From: Rhodamnia argentea
Lineage: Eukaryota; Streptophyta; Magnoliopsida; Myrtales; Myrtaceae
DNA length: 64,000 nucleotides
Direction: 5' to 3'
Assembly (NCBI RefSeq): GCF_020921035.1
Contig: NC_063157.1
Coordinates: 8,034,001-8,098,000, forward strand
Each line of letters begins with the position of its first letter. The first letter of the stretch is position 1. Both the position numbers and the translations under genes were made by a program. The notes under the pieces were generated by a model. It saw only the letters and a list, made by a program, of their open reading frames with translations. It searched no databases and had not been told where the DNA came from. This document shows positions 1 through 9,498 of the stretch, in pieces.

Positions 1-430
1 TTAATATCGGGCTTTTTTCAAAAATATGGTAAAAACAATTACAAATTTACGTATTTTTTCAAAATATTTACACATTTATGGCATGTGCGGCTATCATGCA
101 GCCGCACATCTTTCTCTTTTTTTATACTTTTTTTTTTCTTTTTATACAGCTGCACATCTCTTTTTTTCTTACTTTTTTTTCTTTTTATATTTATACTAAC
201 GTTTATTTATAACGTTTATATTTATACAACTTTATAAATATAACATTTTTTTCTTTTTAAACCTTCTTTTTATAACGTAATTATTAATAATTAATTTAAA
301 ATTTATTAAGACATATAATTAATCAATAATTTAATATTTATGTAATTAATTTGTTTAGTATGTGAATAATTAATAGATATAGATAAAATTGGTAAAAAAA
401 AAAGCAAAATAAATAAAATAAATTGGTAAG
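1..430. repeat. AT-rich repeat, related to 25570-25910
   Basis: Very AT-rich sequence with a small GC-rich inverted motif (TGCGGCT ... AGCCGCA) near base 90. Its second half matches the stretch at about 25740-25880 base for base over long runs, including the words TAACGTAATTATTAATAATT here and TAACATAATTAGCAATAATT there, followed by similar TTATTAAGA and TATGTAATTAATT blocks. The copy here adjoins PMD-gene remnants, so both may be ends or introns of a PMD-bearing repeat family. Family assignment is inference. Confidence 0.6.
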
Positions 431-879
431 ATACATAAAGATGAAATATCTAAATTAAAAAAAAGTGCAATAGTAGATAACAATCCATGAACTGAAAAAA
501 ATTCGACAAATAAACAAGTGTAATAATAGATAACAATCCACAATCCAAAAGTATCATTGATGATGATGTCGTCCTCCTACATGGCCTCATGTTCCGCAAC
601 CGGATTGTCTCCGTCGTTCAGCAGGTCTAATGTTGTACCGAAGACAAAGTTACGGATGAGTAGGAAACGTAGATGACGAGGGCATATCCTGTGATGGGAA
701 GTGTGGTCGTGATGTGGGTACATCATCAAAATGGGAAAATAGTCAATGCTGAGATGGTACATATCCTACTGTAGAATAACCCGAGTAAAAAGGAAAGAAA
801 TCAAATTGCATATCATGTCTATAGGAACTTTGAGAATCATCAAACGCTCGTCAAGCAAAAAAAATGTTTTGAGCGGAAG

Positions 880-1990
880 TCTGGGACTATCGATTATCAT
901 GAAAGGCAAAAGCGAATCCATCATAAAATTGGTTGGCAAACTGGCTGAACCTTAGAGTGAAATCTGTCGTGCTATTGGGGACCGTAAATTGTGATTGTGT
1001 ATAATAGGTCACGGAGTAGGGGACGGCATCATTAGCTGGATGAGCTCGAGTGGTCCTTTGGGTGGATTGAACGATCTCATATGGGTCATCCTCTTGCGAT
1101 CTAATGGATGCTGTTGTAGATGCTGGTTGGGGTAGTGACATCATTGTAATCTGCCTCTCCTCATCATACGAGAATAAAATTGCCCTAATTATCCTCGTTG
1201 TAGCATGTGTGTTCTCACGAGATGTAACGGAACTTAATTGTAGGATTTGTTTCATGCCATCACCCTGTTCATGAAATCAAAGTCAATAGAAGTTGTCAAA
1301 TGCCAATAATATATGTTACTAAAAAAATAATTAATGAAATAAATTAAAAATATTTCACGAAACGCTGCACTCATCGCGCCTCTCTTGTAAGAAATCGATC
1401 TCCGTGTGTGTCTACGGTACCACTCCATATATTTTGAATGATAGTGAAGTAGCTACGTTGCGGGAATATCAAGGACAATATAGTTATGATGTCAATCGTC
1501 CGTGGAAATCGACCCAATTCTTTTTAGATTACCTTAAATTTGTATCATGAAAGGCTTTTAGATCACTAAAAGGAATAGGTATTGGCTGCTGCATACCAAA
1601 CTGTCGAAGTACTCGATCCGGATAATGCTACTCAACGATGTGGAAACAGATCAGTGGGACACGAGCCCTCCAAATATGTTGTTCCTACGAGCAGTAATCT
1701 AGTAAAGTCCGGAGAATGTAATCGGTGTAGAGCTCCCATGTAATCTATTATCGTATTAAAACACATCAAATTAAACGAACAAATTACAAAAAGAATTACT
1801 TTGCAAACTAACATTATATTGAACTCGTTGGTTGCTATTATTACTTACATCCGCAGATGTCAATTTATCAAATTGGTAGCGCAGATGTGGCAAAATATGT
1901 GTGGAGACTTCTGTTATTTGTCGCGCTTGACTCCAGCTACATAAATAAAAACCAAGAACAGTTAATAATATTACAAGCACTGAAAAAAAA
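880..1990 (-). pseudogene. Decayed plant mobile domain (PMD) gene fragments
   Basis: Read on the minus strand, two separated blocks look like the plant mobile domain found in MAIN/MAIL proteins, in 'serine/threonine-protein phosphatase 7 long form' homologues and in some transposons. An upstream exon-like block (about 1852-1935) carries QITEVSTHILPHLRY and QFDKLTSADV between a good acceptor and a GTAAGT donor. A downstream block (about 1550-1670) carries IWRARVPLICFHIVE and PDRVLRQFGMQQPIP, which are signature stretches of the family. A further 122-codon open frame (887-1255) could be the variable tail. The gene is broken in several places and no complete domain survives. Whether it was a host gene or cargo of a transposon cannot be told from this window. 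Confidence 0.6.
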
Positions 1991-2336
1991 TTTAGATAAA
2001 TCAGATGCTAGAGTTAGTTTGATTTTTCTTCCACTACTGGAGGACCTCGAGCATTTTACTAGATACGGTTGAGGTCCAGCAGCACTTGAGGTCCATCAGA
2101 AATCATAAGTCTTCATCGAATGCATATCTTGGTAGTCGGTATTTGATTTATTGCCTTTTTAGTTCTTGGGTCATAAATTTTTTTCAGTGCCTATAATATA
2201 TTTAAGTGTTCTTGTTTTTTATTTATGCAGGTGAGTCAAGCCAGACAGATAACAGAGGTCCCCATACATATTTTGCCATATCGTACTAGCAATTTGATAT
2301 AATGACATCCGCATATGTAAGTAATGATAGCAATTG
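1831..2336. repeat. Imperfect inverted duplication of a PMD exon and its introns
   Basis: The left arm (about 1831-2010) and the reverse complement of the right arm (about 2163-2336) match over roughly 175 bases with scattered mismatches and small gaps, around a loop of about 150 bases. Both arms contain the same exon-like segment of the PMD gene with its acceptor (TTTATTTATG-AG context) and its GTAAGTAAT donor, so an exon plus intron flanks was copied in the opposite orientation. A transcript through here could fold into a long imperfect stem. No promoter was identified. Confidence 0.75.
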
Positions 2337-2395
2337 TGGCAGTGAAAATATTTTTAAGCACTTTACTTTCTATAATTGACAGATTAGGGGGTGCA

Positions 2396-2604
2396 ATAAC
2401 CTATTTCTTGCTCTTTTGATGTGCGTATATTTAGTTATGTTTAGCAACTATGGCAATGAAGATATTTTTAAGTATTTTACTTTCTATAATTAACAGATTA
2501 GGGGGTGCAACTATAGAAAATAAAGTACTTAAAAATATCTTCATTATCACAATTGCCAAACATAACTAAATATACGAACATCAAAAGAGCAAGAAATAGG
2601 TTAT
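2396..2604. repeat. Hairpin: 93-bp inverted repeat, 23-base loop
   Basis: Bases 2396-2488 and the reverse complement of 2512-2604 differ at about 8 of 93 positions with no gaps, so arm identity is about 91 percent by hand count. The left arm also overlaps a direct partial repeat: 2330-2397 and 2452-2513 share the string AGATTAGGGGGTGCAA and its upstream flank. This is the shape of a fold-back or MITE-like insertion, or of a small RNA precursor. No coding potential. Confidence 0.8.
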
Positions 2605-2687
2605 AACAATACGCTTCAAAGCCATCGGGAACCGGCCCTTCGAGTGTCTGAAGGTGTAGAGTTCCCGTATGATGGTTATATCTATTC

Positions 2688-2870
2688 TTAATAACTCATA
2701 GCCACATCATTAGGATCGTAGGGTATATGGCTAATTAAGTTCTGCAAAATATCACCATGTAATATGTTTTGCCAATTTCCATCAGCACGAAGAAGCCATC
2801 CTTGCTTCTTCTGACTTTCTTTCCTAAGAAGTGCTAAGTATGGTTCCAATTCCAATCTGTCGCTGACATC
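2688..2870 (-). other. Exon-like coding fragment, unknown family
   Basis: On the minus strand a clean acceptor (TTATTTCTCTAG) at 2871 is followed by 60 sense codons with ordinary amino-acid composition. The peptide includes EPYLALLRKESQKKQGWLL and SHIPYDPNDVAMSY. I do not recognise the family. No initiator or partner exon was found, and it sits amid PMD remnants and inverted repeats, so it may be part of the same degraded element or a captured host exon. Confidence 0.3.
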
Positions 2871-3534
2871 CTAGAGAAATAACAATCTCTTCATAGTATT
2901 TTAAAACATGGGATGATCAAGCACATTTGATTTTTTTGTCTGCCAATAAGTAAAAGCAATTAAATAATGATTGGTGCAATTTCTGAAACAATTAAAACCG
3001 TATTAGCGCAATGAGAGAGCACTCTTATCTTTATTCAGGATGTGGGTTCAATAATTTTCATATCAAATGACGAGCCTCACAAGAGATGGCTACAGATTGC
3101 AGTTGGTTCTCAATTTTACAGTGATCTAGATGCCAAATTCTATCGTATTATAAATTAGGTTTGCCAAACTGGTGATTTTCAAAAGTGACACGTAAGAAGG
3201 AGGCACACCCAAGACTAAACGGGTCGCCTCCTCATGTTGGCTACGTCTCGGGATAAAGCATCTTTGGTGCTCGCCGCCCGAAGTTTCACAACGAGACATC
3301 GGAGATCTACTAAAAACTCTCAAATGAGCGTAGAAGATCAAACTTACAATTATCAGGATTTTTCCAGATGGAATGTCCTTCTTGGGGCAATTTAATAATT
3401 CCCATATCGGTCCATTTGACCGATAATATTTCACTCCTAATAATCAACACATTATTAGGCCCTACAAATGACCCAATCCTAATGTCATTTCCCTATATCA
3501 TAAGTAGACATAATAAAAAAAACAACCAACTAAA
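2871..3534. other. Intergenic, nothing recognised
   Basis: AT-rich DNA. The longest open frame (minus strand, 3126-3434) has no recognisable domain, no splice context and no composition different from its surroundings. No RNA gene or repeat structure was seen. Confidence 0.5.
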
Positions 3535-4412
3535 TAGTATCTTGGACACTCGAAATCTTCAGAGCCATAAGAATTATCTCATTAGCTTTAGTATACTTTA
3601 AATTTTCAGTGCCATAAGAATTACCTCATTAACTTTAGCGAAATCTTCAGATACTCGAAATCTTCGGAGTCATAAGAATTACCTAATTAGCTTTAATAAG
3701 CTAAAGATATACTCGAAATCATCAAATACTCGAAATCATCAAATATTCGAAATCTTTAGAGCTATAAGAATTACCTTGCTAAAGTTATACTCGAAATCTT
3801 CATAGTCATAAGAATTACCTCATTATCTTTAGCAAAATAGATGATAAACCTAATGAGGTAAGCTAAAGTTATACTCGAAATCTTCGGATACTCAAAATTT
3901 CTAGAGCCATAAGAATTAACTTATTTTTGGGTAAAGCTATACTCAAAATCTTTAGAGCCATAAAAATTATGTTATTAGCTTTAGCAAGCTAAAGCTATAC
4001 TCAAATTCTTTTTGCTAAAGCTAATAAGGTAATTCTTATGCCTACGAAGATTTCGTGTATTTGAAGATTTCGAGTATGCTAAAGCTATATGAGGTAATTC
4101 TTATGACTCTTATCAAAAGCTAAAGCTATACTTGAAATCTATTATCTCATTAGCTTTAGCTTGCTAAAGCTATACTCGACATCTTTAGCTACTTGAAATC
4201 TTCAGAGTCATAAGAATCACCTTATAGCTTTAGCAAACTCGAAATCTTCAAAAATTCGAAATCTTCAAAGCCATAAGAATCACCCCATTAGCTTTAGTGC
4301 TAAAGCTAATGAGGTGATTCTTATGACTCTGAAGATTTCGAGTATCTAATGCTAATGAATTAATTCTCATAACTCTGAAAATTTCAAGTATAGCTTTAGC
4401 TTACTTCATTGG
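3535..4412. repeat. Bidirectional short-monomer repeat array, block 1
   Basis: A degenerate monomer of about 50-70 bases recurs throughout. In one orientation it reads ATACTCGAAATCTTC, then AGAGCCATAAGAATTACC, then TCATTAGCTTTAGC; units are joined by GCTAAAGCTA. The CATAAGAATTA core is recognisable at about 3572, 3611, 3675, 3760, 3808, 3910, 3958, 4210 and 4272. Reverse-oriented cores (TAATTCTTATG) occur at about 4028, 4095, 4313 and 4365. The joining words GCTAAAGCTA and TAGCTTTAGC are reverse complements, so each monomer has palindromic edges and adjacent units can pair. It has no coding potential and does not resemble a known satellite to me. Confidence 0.85.
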
Positions 4413-5144
4413 CTTTGGATTAGGTAGTCATGGGAGTACTATTCTCCCAGGAAGTTATAGCAAATATCAAATGCTTTGTTTCCACCACTGCTTCGTATAG
4501 TACAACATTCGGACGGCGTAGCCTAATAAAGTGTCATTTTTCCCTTTCGTTACCTAGAAATTTTCACAGAGAAACCGCTTTATCGCGACAGGTCGAGTAG
4601 TTTTTACAAATATGGACTTCTCTATAAGGCCACGAATATGGCACGCTCAATAATCGTCTAACCAGAATTAGAAATGCTAGATGTACAAGAAAGAAAAACA
4701 CGTGCACCTTTATGAGAATCCGTTGGAAAACTAATGCGGAACATCGACGAATTGAGACTCGAGCCTTTCCCCTCTATTCCCTCTCGTTAACGCTGGCCGA
4801 TGAGTCAACCACCTTTCTAAATGAAAAGGTACGTTCAGAAATTTTGAGAGTCGAGGCTAGAGGGGGGACTTGAGCCTTTATATAGAGTTTCGGCGCGGAT
4901 CCTCTTATCATGAGTCGTGCCTCTGCGGCCTACAAAAAGCTAGCCCATATTATAACTAATTAGGAATATATATCATATTTTAATGGACCAACCTATACTT
5001 TGATTTCAGTTAATGTGGACCACACTAGGATAATTCTTACATTCTCTTCTTTCCCTAATATAGAATACCTAGAAAAATTGAAAGTTCTTAGAGAGGAACT
5101 ATAGAAGTTTGAATGGTGGACGACTCATGGGCATCCATCATCTC
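4413..5144. other. Spacer between the two repeat blocks
   Basis: About 730 bases of mixed composition without monomer copies. It contains a TTTATATAGAG string near 4880 followed by a GC-rich stretch, but no supported open frame. Because monomer blocks lie on both sides, this could be the body of an element whose subterminal regions are the arrays, or an insertion into one array. Neither is proven. Confidence 0.4.
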
Positions 5145-5365
5145 TTTTTGCTAAAGCTATACTCGAAATCTTCAGAGCCATAATAATTACCTCATTAGCT
5201 TTAGCGAAATCTTAGGATACTTGAAATGCAATTTTATCTTTGATACTCGAAATTTTTAGAGCCATAAGAATCACCTTATTAGCTTTAACTGCTAAAGCTA
5301 TACTCGAAATGTTCAGATACACGAAATTTTCAAAGTCAAAAGAATTACCTCATTAGCTTTAGAAA
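5145..5365. repeat. Bidirectional short-monomer repeat array, block 2
   Basis: Three more degenerate copies of the monomer of 3535-4412, all in the forward orientation. CATAAGAATCACC is readable at about 5256, and variant cores lie near 5180 and 5338. The block ends abruptly at about 5365, where GC-rich gene-like DNA begins. Confidence 0.8.
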
Positions 5366-5660
5366 ACGGAGGTCGAATTGCCGTCCGGATGAGCTTGGGT
5401 CACCTTCCTCCTTCCTTGGTGTCCCGCGTGGTGAGACCGACGGGGAGAGGGGGAGTGAGCTGGTCGAAGACGAGCGGAGGGATGAGGTCGAAGCTGTCCC
5501 TTCTCGAGGCTTGAGTAGTGTCGGGGCGGTGGAGGAGCCGTGGGCGTGGATCTTGCGGCGGAGTGAACGTGGTGGGGAAGGGGGTGTCGCAAAAGAGAAG
5601 GGGAAAAATGAGAGGAAGAAAGAGAAAGGAGGCTTATATAGTGGGGAATGGGTCGGTGGG
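5366..5660 (-). promoter_or_regulatory. Orphan promoter and truncated first-exon-like segment
   Basis: On the minus strand a TATA-like CTATATAAG (about 5632-5640) is followed by a pyrimidine-rich leader and then about 230 bases of GC- and proline-codon-rich sequence, which stops at the repeat array boundary (5365). This is the usual layout of a plant promoter, leader and first exon. No long frame with a recognisable product continues, so it may be a gene start cut off by the repeat, or simply GC-rich intergenic DNA. Confidence 0.3.
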
Positions 5661-6254
5661 TTTAAGGGCTGTCCACGGCTTCGCGCCTAACCACGAACCA
5701 ATTTTGGCGCAAATCACTTTGTCGAAGACTAGAAAGACTATCGTTAAATAACGGTCCATGAGTTGCATTTCCATTGCGCTCGTTACTTCACCAAAGTCTA
5801 ACAATTCACCGCACCTAAACTTAATCCCCCAAATCATAATCTAGGTAATTCAAGTCCGACGTTGACTAATCCGCTTTTAAATTCTTTATCAAAAAATCTA
5901 GCCGTCATAGCTGGCTGGCGTCACAGTACTTTTAATAGATGCCTGTTCATTAAGCCCGAACCGAATGACGATGTTGAATAGTTAGGGGATGCTTTTAACA
6001 ATATAAATATAGGGTACGAGTACACGGCACTCCATTGTTAACCATCAAAAGCAAAATCATGCCAAATTCCGAGAATCTAGTCCCTAGATCTCCTCGGTTT
6101 GGTTCGCGTCTCCTTAACTATGTTCAAACTCTTGGAGAAAAGATTATTGATCGATGCCGACCCAACAAAACAAGTGATAAAACCGAGGGTGGTCCAAACA
6201 TTAGTGGCGTAATCAAATTGACTTGAATGTTGATGTTACAGTAGACATAAACAA
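5661..6254. other. Intergenic upstream of the tRNA gene
   Basis: No supported gene. Short open frames here overlap each other on both strands and show no domain. Confidence 0.5.
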
Positions 6255-6326
6255 GCGTCTGTAGTCCAACGGTTAGGATAATTGCCTTCCAAGCAATAGA
6301 CCCGGGTTCGACTCCCGGCAGACGCA
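6255..6326 (+). tRNA. tRNA-Gly (anticodon TCC)
   Basis: A complete 72-base cloverleaf. The acceptor arm GCGTCTG pairs with CAGACGC (6319-6325), with discriminator A at 6326. The anticodon arm TTGCC ... GGCAA-type stem presents TCC. The T arm is CCCGGGTTCGACTCCCGG. Internal promoter boxes are present: A box TAGTCCAACGG (6262-6272) and B box GGTTCGACTCC (6305-6315). A CAA triplet just upstream (6252-6254) fits the plant pol III start preference. There is no intron. It reads GGA, and perhaps GGG, glycine codons. Confidence 0.97.
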
Positions 6327-6339
6327 GTCCCCAATTTCG

Positions 6340-6344
6340 TTTTT
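6340..6344 (+). terminator. Pol III T-run terminator of tRNA-Gly
   Basis: A run of five T residues begins 14 bases after the tRNA 3' end, the normal place and form of an RNA polymerase III stop. Confidence 0.8.
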
Positions 6345-7151
6345 CCCTGCATATAAAATTTTGTGTTTCCCCGATGTGAATTTGTAGTTTTGTTTGTCGT
6401 CTTCCACCTTGGACCTCGTGTGTGCCTTGATGAGGCTCTAATGTGGGAGCTTCAATCAGGATCAAGGTTTCACTTTTCAACTTTCTTCATTCTTCCAACG
6501 ATCCATTCTTGGTGTTCGGGGAAAAATAGGACGAAGAAACACAGGAGTGCCGAGACATTTCCTGCCATCTCCCTGCGGTTTTTACATCCCTCGATTAAGA
6601 GGATCGGGAATTGCGGTTCTAAATTACATGTCGATAGCTAGTCCTGCACTGAGCTGTCGTCAGCTCCGGGAGGAATGAAAGCTGAGAGACGAGCTACACA
6701 AATTCAGATACAGCATGAAGCAATGCCCTCTTCGCAACCATGGCAGGCAGTGGCCGGAAGCGGCAACCTAGAAGATTAGGTCGAGTCCACAGGGCAAACC
6801 AAAGAAAGCAAGTTGTCAGTGCCTTTGGTATAACTTTATTACGTCGACAAAAATGACGTCACGAATATATCATCCGAGAGGGCGCACCGCATATCGCTAC
6901 ATTTCCTGAGGTGTTTGTTGGGGAAAAGAAAAAAAAGGAAGTTGTCGAAAGCATCTAGTGATTATGAGCCAAACCCCGGCATTTCGATGCTCCGAATGCT
7001 AAAAAAAATGGAAGGAAATAATCACGACCAAGAAGCTTCTCACTGTCTCCACTTGTAATGTTGCACCGGCGCTGAACTCCCTGAAATTTGTGGGCGCTGA
7101 AACCATCTAACTTCTTCCCATAAAGAGAGGCAATCCCACAACACTATCTGA
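6345..7151. other. Intergenic; includes 3' UTR of the Rab5IF-like gene
   Basis: No gene seen. The right-hand part, adjoining the minus-strand stop codon at 7152, should contain the 3' untranslated region of the Rab5-interacting gene. Confidence 0.5.
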
Positions 7152-9461
7152 TTAGAAATGAGCCAAGCTATAGACTAGAATCCATGCAAGCTGAAAAAGA
7201 AGACAGACAGAGGGGTAAGCAAGGGAGGAACAAGAGAGGGAATGTAGAAAAGAACAAGGAACCACACCGCAACCCCCTCGTTTACCAGGTAATACCATTT
7301 CAAGGTTCCCCTTTCTTTCATAGAAAAGGGTCACTGATTAGCATGCGATGTTAATCAATACGAGACGGGGGGGCCAAAGGAGAAGAAGCTTTAAAACCAA
7401 AAGTCTTGGCATCTCGCCACAGACAAAAAGAAAAGGACGAAAAAGAAAAGAACATCATCCATTTTGCGCAGAATAGATGCCAACATACCAGAAAGAGAGT
7501 CAAGGAGGCAAACAGCCCCTCCTGAAGAAGAGCTCCATGACCGCCATATTCCTCTTCATCAATCTTTAGTATCATTGCATAATAACCATACACTATACCG
7601 GTCGATAATGCCAGGAACCTGCAGTAGGATATACTCTTATTATCATACCAAAATTTCAGATTTCAGACATACAAGATACTTTTATATAGCACGCGATCAT
7701 GGAATATTCTGTACGATAGTAAATTGAGGTGGGCTCATCAAGTTTATAGTTATGCACAGTGTCAAATGCTCTCCTTTCTCCTGTCACTTCTACTCATGTC
7801 ATTAGCTTTCATTACATTCTCAAACGTGATTGTCAGGACAGATGTTAAAGGACCACAAAGGGCCAGGAACATGATTTATAAAGCTTCTGCTGGATGTTTC
7901 GATCAAACTCCATATAACAAAAGTTTGAATAACCCAGGTATCATCAAAGCATCCACCCCAAGCCAAAGCAACCAAACATTCGAGTCTCATGCGAGCACAG
8001 CCTGCACATTCAAGAACTCAACACACTACTATTTCCAGATAGAAATAAGATGATATCAACAAAATGCCCAGAGTCTGCCCCAAACCCAAACATCACAGAC
8101 TTAACCTATTGTACTTGTCCACCCTAAGAATAAAGAGAACTGTTATCTACAGCTAAGGAGGTCCACCTCTAACTGCTGCCCCATTCTTCACTTGCAATAA
8201 TTGGCTCAGCAAACTCCATATTTTAAGCAACTATACCGTCAAAGGTCGTTACTTGAGATCCCACTTGGTATCAGATCATTACCTACTACAATTGTCAGAA
8301 ACAATGCGTAAAATACAAGTCATTGTGTTTTGTGATATCAATTTTACACCTTTTATTAGTATCCGAACTTCAAAGAGGTTCACAAGTTTTGTGAAAAATG
8401 GCTTCATTGCCCGTTCGTCAATTCCACATGTTGTCACTAATCAAGCTTGCATGTAAGAGGGAGTTTAAGTATCCCACGTCATTTGTCTCTAGAGTTTCAA
8501 TAGGCCTAATATTCACGTAGTCCCCATCCACTTATAAGCTTATACATTTGACAATTTCCACTTATAAGCTTATACATTTGACAATTTCCACTTATAAGCT
8601 TATACATTTGACAGTTTCAATAGGGTCTTCGATTTTATGGAGTTACAAGTTCATCTCAAGGAAGATAGTGCATCAAGTTGTTCACGGGGGCCAATTGATC
8701 CTCTCACCTTGAGATCACAAATGAGAGAATCCCAAAAGAAATTTTGTTCAAGTCATGAAGAACCATCACTTCATATAATGTGCAAAAGGACACTAAGTTG
8801 GTAAAATTGGAAGGATTGTAACTACCAATGACTTTATCAATTAGGATGGAAACCCCTAAAGAGATTTAACAAATTAAGATCATGGTACTGTAAGATGCTA
8901 TCACCAGAATTTAACGACCATGATCTCGATGTAGAACATGCTACATGAGTTCATCCCCTTGCAAACAATTTTCCTTTGTTGTTAGCTACTGCTCAGACAA
9001 ATATTTGAACTCCTTTATGATGATATTGAATGTTCGGCGAGGTAAATTGATGGCTCAACAAGTAACCTAATCATCTAGATATCTCTCAAATCAAGACTTA
9101 ATTTCAGCTTTTTAGCCTTTTATCAAGATGGTTCCAATTTAATAGTCAAAGTTGAGAATACATTATGCATGATTCCATTGCCATCTTGTCGTACCTCTAT
9201 TAATACAAATTGCAAAGTCCAAGGAGATGCAGCCTCTGATCAGTTACATCTTAGGAAAGCAATTTACGTCGAATAGTGCATGGGCAGTCCCTAAACCAGG
9301 CCTAGGTTGGCTAGTGCACCAGCGGCCCATGCACAATGATGCCTCTTCAATCTGTATCTTCTTTAAGTAGAAACTTGATCTCAACCACTAACTATCTTGG
9401 AGACCACACATTGACTTTTTGACACGAAACTTGGGGTCCGTCTGGTTTCCGAAAAGATTTT

Positions 9462-9498
<37 letters not shown>

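Noticed and set aside
4880-4895. TTTATATAGAG as a promoter TATA box
   Set aside because: No supported transcript or coding sequence follows in either direction.
8528-8612. Possible minimal CRISPR-like repeat
   Set aside because: The 30-bp units are directly adjacent with no spacers, in a plant intron.
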